A stretch of 64,000 nt of DNA, from contig NC_085060.1 of assembly GCF_963662255.1 (NCBI RefSeq), positions 11,595,630 through 11,659,629 of the forward strand, in the 5' to 3' direction. Shown one piece after another: positions 52,601 through 64,000 of the stretch (its first letter is position 1; each line of letters opens with the position of its first letter). The stretch comes from Cinclus cinclus. Taxonomy: Eukaryota; Chordata; Aves; Passeriformes; Cinclidae. The translations under genes were made by a program, and so were the position numbers. The notes beneath the pieces were generated by a model, which was given only the letters and a program-made list of their open reading frames with translations, was not told the origin of the DNA and did no database searches.

Positions 52601-53954
52601 TTCTTCTACACTGTATTTCCAAAGGCAACTAAGTAAGTTATAAAGACAACTACATTCTGTATCTGCAACTGCAAAGCATAAAAATGTTGGAGTTTATACC
52701 ACCAAAATTATCAAAGACACTCAGCTGACAGTGGTGGCAGCATTCTAACTGTGTACCCCCAGAAAATAATTTTGAGGTACTCTTGCATCACTATCACACA
52801 ATATCATTATTAATTAAGTTAAATAGCTCTTAAAACATATACTATCCTAAAATGCACATCATTATTATCACGGAAAGATGAAAATCTGAGATATTTTTGT
52901 CAGCATGATGGTTTCCAAGCATACAATATGGTATCTACAAGATTTTCCATCTCAAGATTTGATAGAGGCCACACAAAGAGGGAAGTGCCACCATCATTCC
53001 AGTGCTGCACCAAAGGGAATTACGTATGAGGAAATTCCAAAGCTGACCAAATCAAAAGACCTCTGTACATTGTCATGAAGTTTAAATAAGTGTGAGATCC
53101 CATGATCTGGCATCAAAACTTATCCAAACTGTGGAAACACAAACTTATCCAAACTTACCCAAACTTTGGGAACAACATGATGAAATTACTGCAATGTCAT
53201 TAGAGCACTTGGCTATAATTTTTACAGCTCTAGACCTCTTTAGTTTCCCTGCCCTTTCTTAATGACAGCTGTAATTGTTTTAAAATGCTAAATCGCTCCT
53301 TTAGACCGGTGGCAATCATTTTAGCAGCTATTTCAGTCTCTGACTTTGAAACCTCTGGCCTGAGATTTAACCACATAGTGTTTTAATCTTTCACAGAGAC
53401 ACAGCCAAATAATTGATACCTGGGAAATGACAAGTCACTGACTGATACTGAAATGTGATTTCTCGCTGTTGACAATTAGCAGGCAGGCACCTGCTCTTTG
53501 TAATGCAAACCACAGGTAGTGTTGACTATCCACAACTAACACCAAATCCCCTCAATCATAAAATAAATGGACACGTATGTATTGCTAATGTGTAGAAAGA
53601 TGGCTGGGAGGCTGGCTACCTAACATGAGTCGATACCAACTTTGATAGATAAATTCTGAAAAAGGAAATCAGAAAATGAAATAATTTGTATCTTAACAGA
53701 TTGGAAGCCACAGGAAGAACTACCTACAGTATTGCACTGCTGCGCTGGTTTTGCACATTGGACATTTGGTGAGGAGGGAAGAAGCCACCCACGGAAACGA
53801 TTTTTCTGAGAAGAGCTGCTAAAAGTTTCTTCCACGTCTGACAAAAACCAATCAGTGATTAGTTTGGAGAAGTTGCAACCTGTTAAACCACTAAAAAAGC
53901 GGAATACACCTCTGTGAACACACATTAAAAACGAACAAGCCTGGGAAAAAACCC
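46667..53954. other. No gene recognised; inferred TENM1 intron
   Basis: Long AT-rich tract with small repeats only. The sequence at 52236-52340 has two near-identical GTTCCATYTGATCA words about 90 bp apart. The section 53210-53520 is less AT-rich than average and free of recognised repeats. No TENM1 start-codon exon was found on the minus strand. Confidence 0.55.
53116..53170. repeat. Imperfect AAACTTATCC tandem cluster
   Basis: Four approximate copies of AAACTTATCCAAACT-like words lie within 55 bp (for example AAACTTATCCAAACTTACCC). This is a local slippage product. Confidence 0.7.
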
Positions 53955-53960
53955 TCTTAC
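53955..53960 (-). other. Donor-like splice site at the edge of the CpG island
   Basis: On the minus strand CAGAAA|GTAAGAGGG matches the donor consensus well. A transcript starting in the island on the minus strand and spliced here would have the TENM1 exon at 42412 as the next clear acceptor. A good donor hexamer occurs often by chance, so confidence is low. Confidence 0.25.
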
Positions 53961-53984
53961 TTTCTGACCTTTGGGGAGACAAGT

Positions 53985-54300
53985 TCTTCCCCTTCGCGGT
54001 GGGGAGAGGGGAGGCCGCAGGGCTGTGCCGGGCCGTGGCTGCTCACAGGCTGCCAACATTAAACCCTGCCTCGCTGCCGGCCCGGGCCGAGCCAGGGCCC
54101 ACCGAGGCCCAAAAACAGAACCAGGCCAGGCCCCCTCCGCCGCGGCCCGGCGGGGATCGGGATGGGATCCGGCGGCCACCGGGCACGGAGGGGGAGCCAT
54201 GGACCCGCGGGTGCCGCCGCTGTGGTCTGGCCCGGCTGCTGAGATCCCCCCAGCACGGCCGTCAAAAAATTCTCCGCCATAAACTGCTCCGAACACCGCC
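53985..54300. promoter_or_regulatory. Isolated CpG island, possible promoter
   Basis: About 315 bp of strongly GC-rich sequence contain roughly 30 CpG dinucleotides by hand count, against few in the flanking tens of kilobases. Examples are CCGGCCCGGGCCGAGCC and CCGCCGCGGCCCGGCGGGG. Undecayed CpGs suggest germline hypomethylation, as at active promoters, or a recent insertion. Both strands have open frames here (up to 132 codons on the minus strand), but none resembles a protein I recognise and GC-rich sequence has few stops anyway. A minus-strand GTAAGA donor-like site lies just outside at 53955-53960. Promoter activity is inference. Confidence 0.6.
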
Positions 54301-54600
54301 CAGCAAAAATCCTGTAACTATCTGAGGACTCAGGCAAAATATTGTGAGATGTAAGAGAGGGATTCGTGTCATTACGAAAAATACACCATGGGATCAATAT
54401 TAAAAATACTGAACTCAAAGCATGGACATGAGATGCAGGAAAATACAACAATTTCATTATATTTATTTAAATCATTTTGCTGTGAATTGTTTGCTTTTGT
54501 TTTTATGTATTTTTTATTATTTTGCCACCGTAATTATGAATTGTATCCACTTTTTATGTACAAAGAAAACGCGAGCTTGTGCGAACAGGACGGGACTTGC

Positions 54601-54940
54601 TGTTACCTGCTTGCTAGGACTGTAACCTGACAACAACATGCTTGAGCCTTGTCCAGGCCTGGTGGGGGCTTGTAGCCACAGCTGCTTGAGTGCTAGCCAG
54701 CATGTTCAGGCTCGCTCAGACTTGTAACCCAGCACGGTGGGCATGACATGGCCCAACAAGAAGCTGCCTAAAAAAGGGGCAGTGACCAGGGGTAGGACAG
54801 ACGTGTTGGTGGAGCACAGACTCCTCGCATCCCCAGCACTGCTTGCCCATTCCTTATCAATGAATAAATAAATTGCCTTATTGCTTGACCTACCCAGCTG
54901 TAGTGAGTAAATTTATAACGATATTAACTCTTTCAGTGCA
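54601..54940 (+). mobile_element. Probable solo LTR (third ERV type)
   Basis: The stretch begins TGTTACCTGCTTGC and ends TCTTTCAGTGCA, giving TG...CA ends. It carries a TATA-like CCTAAAAAAGG near 54767, then two overlapping AATAAA signals at 54863-54872 about 95 bp later, followed by a T-rich U5-like tail. It is richer in G+C than its neighbours. The family is unrecognised and the boundaries are chosen from the terminal dinucleotides, so they may be off by tens of bases. No primer-binding site follows. The CpG island at 53985-54300 lies 300 bp to the left and may or may not belong to the same insertion. Confidence 0.5.
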
Positions 54941-57659
54941 CAAATAAGACTTACAAACCTTCAATCCTCTCTCAAGTAAAAGAAAAGGACAGAGTAAATG
55001 TAAACAAACAACACGCAGACACCAAAGTCAGTAAAGAAAAAGTCAAGTCCCAAATAAGGGAAGTATAAAGAGATGCCTTAGTTTTAGGCTAAAATTATCT
55101 TATAAAGCATAGTAATAGACTAGAACACACGAAATATCCCTATAAATCATAAAAAAAGCATAGAGAGCTCGTTCAAACTATAAACATGAGCAAAGGCATC
55201 CATGCTAAACAAGCCAATATTAAAACAGCTGTAATGCCATAAGAAGTTTAAACAAAAAGAGAGGAGTGATATAGACCCTTTGCCCTGCAAAAAAGAAAAA
55301 GATCTCTGTTCCCAGTGATAATCTCAAAAACAGGTAAAGAAAACCTTTGCTTTTGAACAACTCATCCTTAAAATAGTACCCCGTAAGGTAACATATCCCA
55401 TAAACACAACTGTAAAAAGGCTGCAAAAAATAGGAGGGACTTCACAACTGCAAATTCCCAGGCGACTGCTATTTGTGAAAATTAAAAGCCACAAAAAAAC
55501 CTGTTTTCTTGCAACAAAGTCTCCCTAAAGTGACAAAAAGTCTCCTCTCCCTAAATGAATTGAAAAAAGACTACTTTAGAGGTGACAAACCGACTAAATT
55601 GTTTCTATATGTTGTCAGTAAAAAAAGAAAAAACAATATAAGAGGAGAGAGAAGTATTCTGAAGGTTTTTTTGATTATTATTTTTTTAGTACTGATAGTA
55701 AAGTTTTTCTTTATACCCTTTAAAGTTTAAGTCTGCTTTGCTCTTCTCCTAATCCTATCACACAACAGAAAATAAGTAAGTATATTGTAATAAGTGCATT
55801 GGCGTTTACGCAGTGCTAAACCCATCACATAACTTAGTGCATTAGCCAAAAAAATCTCAAATTAGCAAACCAAAACCACTACACAAAAATTAATGCTTCT
55901 GCCCAGTTTTCAAGTAAAACTGCCACAACTGCCTATAAAAACTGCTTCTAAAGTTCTCCACCACTTCCCTTTCAGACATTTTATTTGGGGAACAGAAGCT
56001 GCACACTGTGACGTTCTTCATAGCTAACATGCCTTGGGTTTTATGGCTGTGAGCCTGTGAGCTCCCCATATTTCTTGGATCTGCAAAGGTGCTCGATCAA
56101 CAATGTTCAGGAAGAGTCCAAGTTTAGAGCCTGCACTGCAGCTGAGACTAACCCAAAGAAAATAGATCAAACCCAAATGGCACTAACATATTAAACTACA
56201 GTGCCTCTGTAAACTCTGCCATGCCCTGAAGTAAAGCTTGCCATAGGCTGATAAGCAGAGCTCACACTCTGTATTGCCAGAAATACTTTGTGCCTCAGTA
56301 TTAAAATATTCACACAGTTGGAGGTGAACTAATTGAGGCAGTGGAGACAGTAACACAGAAGGCACTTAAATGTAATTAAGCCATGATCAGAAAAGGGACA
56401 CATAAGGGAGACAGCACTGAAAAGAGACTCCAGATTCAAACAAAAATGAGAGCAATTGTGTATTGAGTACACAACATTAATGTTCATCGACATTAATATG
56501 TACTGCCAAAAGAATCTGTGCAGAATTCAAACACTAAAGCCACAGATAATCAGGAAAAACCACAATATACATTTGGTTTAGAGAACCTTAATGCACTTTA
56601 ATATATGCCAAGGGGACAGATGTTTTGAGAGGAAGAGGGCCCCACCTTCACCTGAGAAATTCTCAGTCATGTTAGAGATCTAAGAACAGGAATGCTATAG
56701 GAGCATTCAGCGTCTCAATTCTTTTGGTTTTATTCTGTAAAAACACAGTTTAGCTCTACTGTTGGCTGTTCTGGAAGAATTGCAGCAGCAGCTGCTTCCT
56801 CTACTGAAAAGCCCAGCTCACACATGCACTCATTATATTAAGAATGGGGAAAAACCCCCAAAACTGAAAGACTTAAAACATGTAACTTTAAACTTCACAA
56901 TTTTAACACATATAGCATATTCATTGTAATAACCACTGCATTTTAGAGATACTTAGTGACTGTCTACAGAATTATCTAGTTTTCTTTCAGTTTAACTAAT
57001 TTACAGGGAAAAAACATATCAGAAAAAACCTCAGGCTAATATCCAGTTATGCAAGGATATTTTTTTCAAAGCAATGAAAAAGGAACCTTTATAAAAAGGT
57101 TTCTTCTAACAGATAGCTCTATGTGTTAACCAGACCTTAAAACCCTTTCCCATTGTTTTTTCCTATTAAATTTGTTTCATGCAAATATGCTGAGTGCGGA
57201 GTCTTCACAAAAACCAGCTCCCCATAGAATGTACAAGTCACATGTGGATTTTGCCTTTTTTCACATTTTCTCCATTTAGTATTGTCTCATTTCCCTACCA
57301 GCTGCTTCACTGTTTCCTGAGCTGCACCATCTCGTGCTGTGTCCAATATTAGACACAGCAGTGACAGAGCAAATGGGAAATAAACAGCACAGCTGATCAG
57401 GACAACTGGCAAAGGATGCAAGCAGCACATTCAGAAGTGGTTATAAGTGAAAACCCCCCAAAACATTTGGTTGTAGGAGCTTAAACCACTGATCTTTAAA
57501 AACTCAGCAAGATCCTCGCTGTCTCAACTCTAATCAGACAGAGCTCTGAGAAGCCAGCCTGAGTTCTATTCCAGAGAGCACATAAGCTGAGCACTGAATT
57601 AGGAGCAGACATTTTTCAGTGCTGGCACTCCCAGTGGAGGGAGAAGGATGGGCTTGAAC

Positions 57660-57681
57660 TAAGGGGGTCTGAACCCCCTTA
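57660..57681. repeat. Perfect 9-bp inverted repeat with 4-bp loop
   Basis: TAAGGGGGT, CTGA, ACCCCCTTA. It could form a short stable hairpin. There is no T-run or gene context to make it a terminator, and its role is unknown. Confidence 0.9.
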
Positions 57682-58642
57682 ATTCAAAACCAAGCAGGAT
57701 GAACAGTGACCTGCCATGTAGCAAAAGAGAAAGCAAGCCCAGAACAAAGAACCTTTGGCCAAGCTAATATATTTGAACTATCTTGTCAACAACATGCACA
57801 TTCAGAAGAGTATGTACACCCTCATCTGTTCCCTTCCCACATTTCCCTGCCTTTCTTCAATTCAAAATGAGGAATCAGTGGACAGATGCTGGGACAGACC
57901 AACTAAACACTGAGTGAGAAGCAGCCTGTCAGATGTTCTGCTACTGAATAACTGAAGAGATGCTGGCCAAAAAATGTCACAAGTCAGTATTTTCCTGTTT
58001 AATACAGTTGTCTTCTTGCTTAGACTAGCTTGCTGAAATTATAACGGACAGGTTTGTTGAACATGTTTTGAGGCTAGTTAAAAAAAAAAAGATACAAACA
58101 TTGTAAAATTGTGCTGAATGTTGTCAAAGACATGACTTTTTTTAACACTTCATTTGCAAACAATCTGCTTCTGAACTTTAACCAGTTCAGACACTTACTG
58201 ATCTCTTACCACTATAATTGCAGCTATTTAGTACTTCTATTCATTTGAATAATAACAATAACAATAGTAATAATACTTAAGAGAATAGAAAGAAAATAGT
58301 ATTTATGTATATTTTTTTATCCTTTACTAGGACTTATTAGCCATTAGAATATATTTTACGTTACGTATGCAATCCTTCCAAAAAGATGATAAAATTAAAC
58401 TGAAATATAGGTACTTGCTAGCAACATTATTCTACTCAATTAACAGTTGAGATAAAGCCATTACTACCCCAATTCAAGGACAGAGATAGAACTTAAAAAT
58501 CTTGAAATGTAATCTCTGAACACTCAATCACATTGGGTATCTGAACTGGAACATGAAGTTAGAGCAAACAAACACCTTGTTTGTGGCCACTGTGCTATTC
58601 GATCAGGTGAGGGATTTAGGGGAGCACATGCAAAAATGAGTG

Positions 58643-58680
58643 GGTTTTTTTTATCTTCTTTTTATCTTTTTTTATCTTTA
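58643..58680. repeat. (TTTTTATCT)n simple repeat
   Basis: Three imperfect copies of a T-rich unit ending in ATCTT. It gives a lysine-rich chance open frame on the minus strand. Confidence 0.8.
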
Positions 58681-60070
58681 GCACTGCATAAAGGAAGAGT
58701 TTTCTAACACTTATGATGGTCATTTGACCCAAATCTGATAGCACAGATGATGGAGCATTATTAAAGCATGAGGAATCATAAGCTCCATGCTGCCAAAACA
58801 GTGACAGCAATGATGGGTTGCGTGAGAAGTTTGGTCTCTGTGAGTGGAGCTCTTCAGGGGTGACAATAATTACCTGTGAAATGAATATTCATCACATGGG
58901 TGAATTCAAGGCTGAATAATATTTCACTGGAGAGTTGGGATAATGTTAGGCAGAAGTCGGCCAAAGCTGACACAGCTCACTTTGTACTGAGGTCTAGTGC
59001 AACTGTATGACACAGAGATGGGTGCCAGGAATTTATGAACTTGAGACACAGCCTGCAGCAGGCAGAGCTCCCCCTGTTATAGCTTGCAAATACAAGCTGA
59101 AAATAAGCTAAATAGCTTTTTTATTCCCGAATGTATGCTCACCCCTACACCAAGAAATACATTACTGCTATTTCTGCAAGCAGTAAATAGCACTGAGGTA
59201 CCCAACACCAGCCCTTTTCTCCATAACTCCAAAATCTCTGTCAGAGAACATCTTCCTTCTTTAGAGTAATAAACTTTTTCAGAGGCAACCATTTCTAAAG
59301 GTACAGTCAGTCTCTTCCAACTTCTTTATGAGTGGCACAAACCTCCAGCCAGCTGAACACCTGGCAACTGCCCCAAAAGCACAACAGCCATCACAGAGGG
59401 ACTGAAGCAGGACACTTTTAGTTTTTAATTTCTTCCTTCTTTTTTTGTCAGGTATTATCAGACTGGGGGAAAACGAACCAATCAACCAGCCAACCCAAAC
59501 CCCCAAAAAAACTCAAAGAAAATGTGCGTCCAAAGTCTTCAAATGCTACCAATGAGGTAGTAAAAGTGTGGGGAGGAGCCAAGAGACACTTTAAAAACAA
59601 TTAAATCGTCAATAGTCTGATCCAGCAGCAAGGGCATAAAGATGCACAAATGATTCAGTAAGTAAGACTTTTAATTGTCTGAAAGCAGATTACTTTCCTA
59701 AGCATACAATAAAAGTAAACTATTAGCATCTATCCCTGAACACCAACACTCTGCAGATCAATAGCCAACAATTCAAGAATTAACTGCAAACTTTTAAGTA
59801 ATTGCTGCCACAGTATCAGCTTAAACTCACACCTAAAGGCATAATTCTCACTGTTACCAGGAAGAAGCATATCTCTAGAATCAACAGCTCAATTAATCCT
59901 TTGAGAATCTGCAGGCAAACCAAACCAACTAAAATCCAACAAATATTTCCTTTCCAGAGCCTCTAATTACACACTTCTGACAAAACACTACTCAAGGTTA
60001 TACCTTGGCACACGCACAGTGCATATTTTGTAACGTGCTCCTGTGCATCCCAAGAGTTGGTAGAGGATGC

Positions 60071-60532
60071 TGTGGTTCGGAGGCTTTGGGACGAAATGCC
60101 CCTTTCACTTGGAGGAATGCCCTCCCACAAGTCTTTGTAGTTGTATGTTAATATACCCAGTTACATCATCCTTTTTCCACGCCCCAGCTGTAGAATGTTC
60201 TCCATTCCCGGGTTTCCTGTTGGTCCCCATTTGTAGTCACCCCTCCCCTCAATCCCCGCTGGTTGTTGGCCCTCAGTCCCACCTCTGCACTGCCCCTGTT
60301 CCCTCAGCCCACTGGCCCTCAGTTCAGATGCTCTGCCTTCCACTATCCCGTATATAATCCTGGACCTTCCTTTGTTCTGGGTTCTTTGTCCCTGGTTCCC
60401 TTCTGGGTGAGATCAATAAACTCCACAGGAATACCATACAAAGAACCCCTCTTGTATTCATTTGTCAGCCCTCAAGACCATGGCAGCGTGTGAGTGTCTG
60501 GTGTGCAGAGCTGTCCCTTTCCCGTGGAGACA
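60071..60532 (+). mobile_element. Probable solo LTR (fourth ERV type)
   Basis: It begins TGTGGTTCGGAGGC and ends CCCGTGGAGACA. A canonical TATATAA at 60351-60357 is followed 58 bp later by AATAAA at 60415-60420, which fits a short R region. The U3 part is C-rich and pyrimidine-rich, unlike the surrounding intron. Flanking four bases are ATGC (60067-60070) and ACGC (60533-60536), compatible with a 4-bp target duplication that lost or kept a CpG. No internal retroviral sequence is adjacent. Family not identified. Confidence 0.55.
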
Positions 60533-63500
60533 ACGCTCTCGGGAAGGTGGTGGCCCTGGCATACTCCTTTGTTGTTAAAGAAGAAATATTATTTTGTGAT
60601 TTATAGCAGTATGACTAATGAAGGCAATGGGCTATTTTAATACAGAATCAGTATTAAAAACAAGCACATGGGGTTTTTTTATTTTTATCCATAAACAGAC
60701 ATACAAAATTAATTTTCTCCTGTATCTTCACAGCAAAAAATTCTGCAGAAAAGGAAGTCTTTATCTAAAGACCGCAGCAAATTACAAAACTGTCTATCAG
60801 ATAGATTCTTCTAGGACTAAAACCACAAACCTATACAAATTAATAGATTTTTTTTTTTAGGGAATTGAATAATTAGGAAATGAATTTTTTCAATCAATAA
60901 AAAACCAAAAGTAGCTGTGAAAATTTCTCAAGATAAGTTTAAATGTTGGGGAAGCAATGCAAACTATCATCAGCATATCAGAACACCACCTTGGCATAAG
61001 GCACTCTTAAATAAGGATGCTTAAGTTACTATGTTCAGTTTTAGCTTTACCTGCAGAAATAGCATAAAGCTGAAAGTTCTGCCTGTGCTAACTAGGCAGG
61101 TGCAAGGCACACTGTGTCCTTCATCACAGATATGAGTACAGGGCGTTCTGACCTGACCTTAAATTATGCTGTGCTCAATGACATCATGCAAACAGATACT
61201 CCAGTCAATTTATTACTTCTTTGTTTATTTACCTTTTCACTAGAACTCACTAAATATTACTGAATATAGAACTGGCTCAGAAAATTTGGATACACAGGAG
61301 GAGAAATGAAATATATTTAAAGCAACCAAGATATTCTTTATATGGTTGCTGTCACAGTGGAGGAGGAATGCTGTTCATGCAGGTGGAAACTGTGTTCATC
61401 ACTATTCTTACACTAGGTAACAGACACAATGGTCGTCCAAGCTGTGCTCACATAAATGATTTATCCAGTAAGAACAGGCAGTTGTTTTCTTTTTTCCCTT
61501 TCTCAATTGAAATGCAAGGATTTTTTCATACCATGCCCTTCTCCATGAATTCTGTATTTTCTTTCAGAGAGAGTAAAAGACAAATGAATTTCATAATCCG
61601 TCCACAAGTACAATGAGAAAATGAACACCAGCAAGAGGAAATTACTAATACATTTTGCAAGCAGCAGAGGTGAATAGCTCTGGAGGTAACTATTAGTCAA
61701 AATTTCTAATACTTATCTATTTAAACTATTATTAATTGACTCCAATTATAAAGAACAACCCCAAATCTGTTCCAAGTTCACAACAATGTGCACACACACT
61801 TCTGATTTCTGCCTTTCCTTTAATGTTCTGCATCTCCATATACACAAAAAAATCGCACAAAACATTTTCTGGCTATTCTTCAGGACTAAACAGTGTAAGG
61901 TACAAGATTTCTCCTTAAAGTAATGCAGGTAAAACTTGAACTGTTGTCAGTAATACAAACATACCTAGTAATAACAGTAATACTAACAAATATTAGTAGC
62001 AACAAAGAGGAAAAGTCCAACAGAAATAATGGAAGGAAAACACTGGGGAAAAATATATTAAAAAAAATCCTGTCTCTATCTGAATAGAATAAGTAATTTT
62101 GTTATTTAGTTTTTTTTGCAAGGAAAGATCAGCTCAGGTCACACTGCAGTTCTTTGTTCAAAAAGTGCCAACAGCAGGAGGTCCAGATTCCTCTCCCTTC
62201 CCAGGTATGCAGGAAGGGTGTTTTTGGCACCTCAGTCTCAAAGACAGACTTGTCTCACTTCCACAGGCCATGGGCAGCACAACCTGATCCTGATCTTGAG
62301 CTAATAACAGCTTCCTCTACAGCCCTCCCTGGTGTGCAAAGCAAAGGGAACACTCCAGGCTCAAAGGACTGGGCTTTCCTTGGCACTTCAAAAATCAAGC
62401 GTGGTGCAAAGCACCTCACATCAATAAAGTCAGTGGCAACACTGAATCCAGCCTGTCAGATACTACTGTCATCAGTTTTGAGAGAGAAAGACAAGGATTT
62501 CTATAATAGCCAATTTCTGAGTACAATATTTTGACAGTCCAATTGCTAATGTTCTTTCTTACACACGCAACTTCTGTAAAGGTCATCAATTCTAGGACAT
62601 TAATACTGAATAAAGCATATTTTTTTTACAAAACCTGTAATTTACATCTGATTAGTCACAGTGCCAATATTATAATTTGAATTTTCTGGCTTCCTAATAA
62701 GGTCTTGGTGACTTTCACAGCAACTGTTTATATTTTGGTATGTGACTTTCCTAAGTCCTCAGACTTTTTCTTGGGGTTACAGCTGAAGTGACTACATCAA
62801 TGTTACCCAGTATTCACATGTTTTGTTATGTAACTGGTGCTTGAGGGGGTGAAGGCAGTGAAAGAATTGTTCTGCTGGTGTTAAACATTACATTATTCCT
62901 TCCATGCTGTTTTAGCCACCTGAGCTAAAGACACTTCATCCAGTTGCAAAGCCTTCCTAAAGAGTGACAGTCAGCAGGAAACTGATTTTAAACAGCTTCC
63001 AATAAAACTGAAACTTTGAAAAGGGAACCTTAGATTTTAAATCACATTCACAGTTTATTTCACATGAAGACCTAAGTTCAGAAGAATGTGAGCCTCTTTC
63101 TCAAAAGAAAAAATAATTCAAGCTCTATATTGGTTAGGGTACATCCACCCTGCTGTTTATCCAGATAAGCAGCAATGTCATCAACTCACTGAGCTACTTC
63201 TTGACAGTTCTTTATTTTGAGACGTACAAAACCTTCTGACAGATACATAAATGAGAAACCCTGGGAAGAAGTGTATTTTTGTTTCAGCATCTGCTCTACA
63301 AATGAAGATAAGCAAACCAGATTTCTAGTTCCAGAAAATGACAGCTCTTTGTTTCAAAGAGAGTGACATGAAAGACACAGCAAGAGAATGTACATTAAAC
63401 CAGACTGTGGGGCAGGAGCAGAGCCATGTGCTGGTTCCCCTGCTCTGACACCCACTTCCTCACTCTGCCTTGATGCTTGTTCCTATCTTGGTTTAACTCC

Positions 63501-63684
63501 TGACATCTTCTTGGACACTCTTAAATGTTATAGGAAGTGGCTCTACTAATAACAAGAATATTTAACAGATACAATTCCAGGTTTTGACAAACAGAATTCC
63601 AAATCATTAACTCAGAAGTTTAGGCCTCTCCTGTAGATTTTCCATCAGTATTTGGCACAGGTTACTGTAAAGGTTGCCATAGCT
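60533..63684. other. No gene recognised; inferred TENM1 intron
   Basis: AT-rich sequence between the probable LTR at 60071 and the CR1 at 63685. At 62100-62530 all three plus frames hold overlapping short open frames (to 126 codons) in mid-GC sequence, with no recognisable protein and no splice-site pattern that would support an exon. Confidence 0.55.
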
Positions 63685-63850
63685 CATAGAATCATAGAAC
63701 GGCTTGGGCTGGAAGGAACCTTGAAGATCACATAGCTCCAATCTCCCTGGCACTCACTACATCAGGTGGCTTGGGGCCCCATCTAACCTGGCCTTGAACA
63801 CTTTAATGGATGAGTCCTCCACAAGTACCTTGGTTCCAGTTACACTGGCT
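63685..63850 (-). mobile_element. CR1 LINE 3' end, short copy
   Basis: On the plus strand CATAGAATCATAGAACGGCT is the reverse complement of the CR1 terminal repeat and is followed by TGGGCTGGAAGGAACCTTGA and the usual antisense 3' region, including GGCCCCATCTAACCTGGCCT. It is 5'-truncated near 63850, where similarity fades. The terminal microsatellite is intact, showing a direct LINE insertion on the minus strand. Confidence 0.92.
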
Positions 63851-64000
63851 GTGTTACTCTGCCCTTCTGATTTTAACTTCTATGATTTCTGGCATTTGAC
63901 ACCATGAAAACTGGTGATTCAAAGAAGAGAATGGTAATTCAGATAGTTTGTATCTGTGCACTGACAAATGGACTATTAAGCTTGTATAACATTTGGAGAA

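Larger units (their letters stand above)
54941..60070. other. No gene recognised; left 1 kb unusually A-rich
   Basis: From 54941 to about 55960 the plus strand is strongly A-rich and contains a 73-codon open frame (55509-55730) ending in a hydrophobic stretch, plus a TATA-like CCTATAAAAAC near 55930. Such composition directly after a probable LTR could be decayed ERV internal sequence, but no gag, pol or env motif can be read. The rest (56000-60070) shows only the hairpin at 57660 and the T-rich repeat at 58643. Confidence 0.45.

Noticed and set aside
53971..54457. Open frames of 103-132 codons on both strands in the CpG island
   Set aside because: GC-rich sequence lacks stops in all frames; none resembles a known protein and composition alone explains them.
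57660..57681. Perfect hairpin read as a terminator
   Set aside because: Rho-independent terminators do not apply to this genome, and there is no transcribed gene end here.
1..64000. tRNA, rRNA, snRNA, snoRNA genes and CRISPR arrays
   Set aside because: No tRNA B-box, rRNA-like block, snRNA/snoRNA motif pair or regularly spaced palindromic repeat was seen by eye; a covariance-model search would be needed to exclude small RNAs fully.

Overview
This is vertebrate nuclear DNA, almost certainly from a bird and probably a songbird. The evidence is AT-rich, stop-rich sequence with one spliced coding exon, CR1 LINE fragments of several ages (including the bird-type 3' end with its ATAGAATCATAGAA terminal motif), and several short solo-type endogenous retrovirus (ERV) LTRs of kinds common in songbird genomes. 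There is no bacterial-style gene layout, no operon and no CRISPR array. Most open frames of 60-100 codons in the window are chance.

The only convincing protein-coding feature is a 261-base exon at 42152-42412 on the minus strand. It encodes part of the cytoplasmic domain of teneurin-1 (TENM1), a large transmembrane adhesion and signalling protein of neurons. It has good splice sites and phase 1 on both ends. Neither the TENM1 start-codon exon (expected at higher coordinates) nor the next, proline-rich cytoplasmic exon (expected at lower coordinates) could be found. The window therefore appears to be two parts of very large introns flanking one exon.

Layout: 1-11158 plain intron; 11159-11687 ERVK-like LTR with a possible primer-binding site; 11688-24899 plain; 24900-25500 CR1 reverse-transcriptase fragment (minus); about 26600-26800 very old CR1 (minus); 28345-29430 solo LTR 'A' carrying a 14/9-bp minisatellite; 34441-34838 CR1 3' end (plus); 41968-42103 duplicated purine tract (a pyrimidine tract in the TENM1 transcript) just downstream of the exon; 42152-42412 TENM1 exon; 45365-46586 solo LTR 'B' of the same family as A, carrying a 69-bp minisatellite and two CTCF-like motifs; 53985-54300 isolated CpG island; 54601-54940 probable LTR; 60071-60532 probable LTR; 63685-63850 CR1 3' end (minus).

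The most notable observations are four. (1) The two sister LTRs A and B have reciprocal tandem expansions: each amplifies a different segment that is single-copy in the other. (2) A possible 15-nt microexon with strong splice signals lies immediately beyond the pyrimidine tract next to the TENM1 exon. (3) An orphan CpG island lies 11.5 kb upstream of the exon, with a minus-strand GTAAGA donor at its edge, and could be an alternative TENM1 promoter. (4) A GC-rich segment with CTCF-like sites occurs in LTR B but not in LTR A. No new biological system is claimed.
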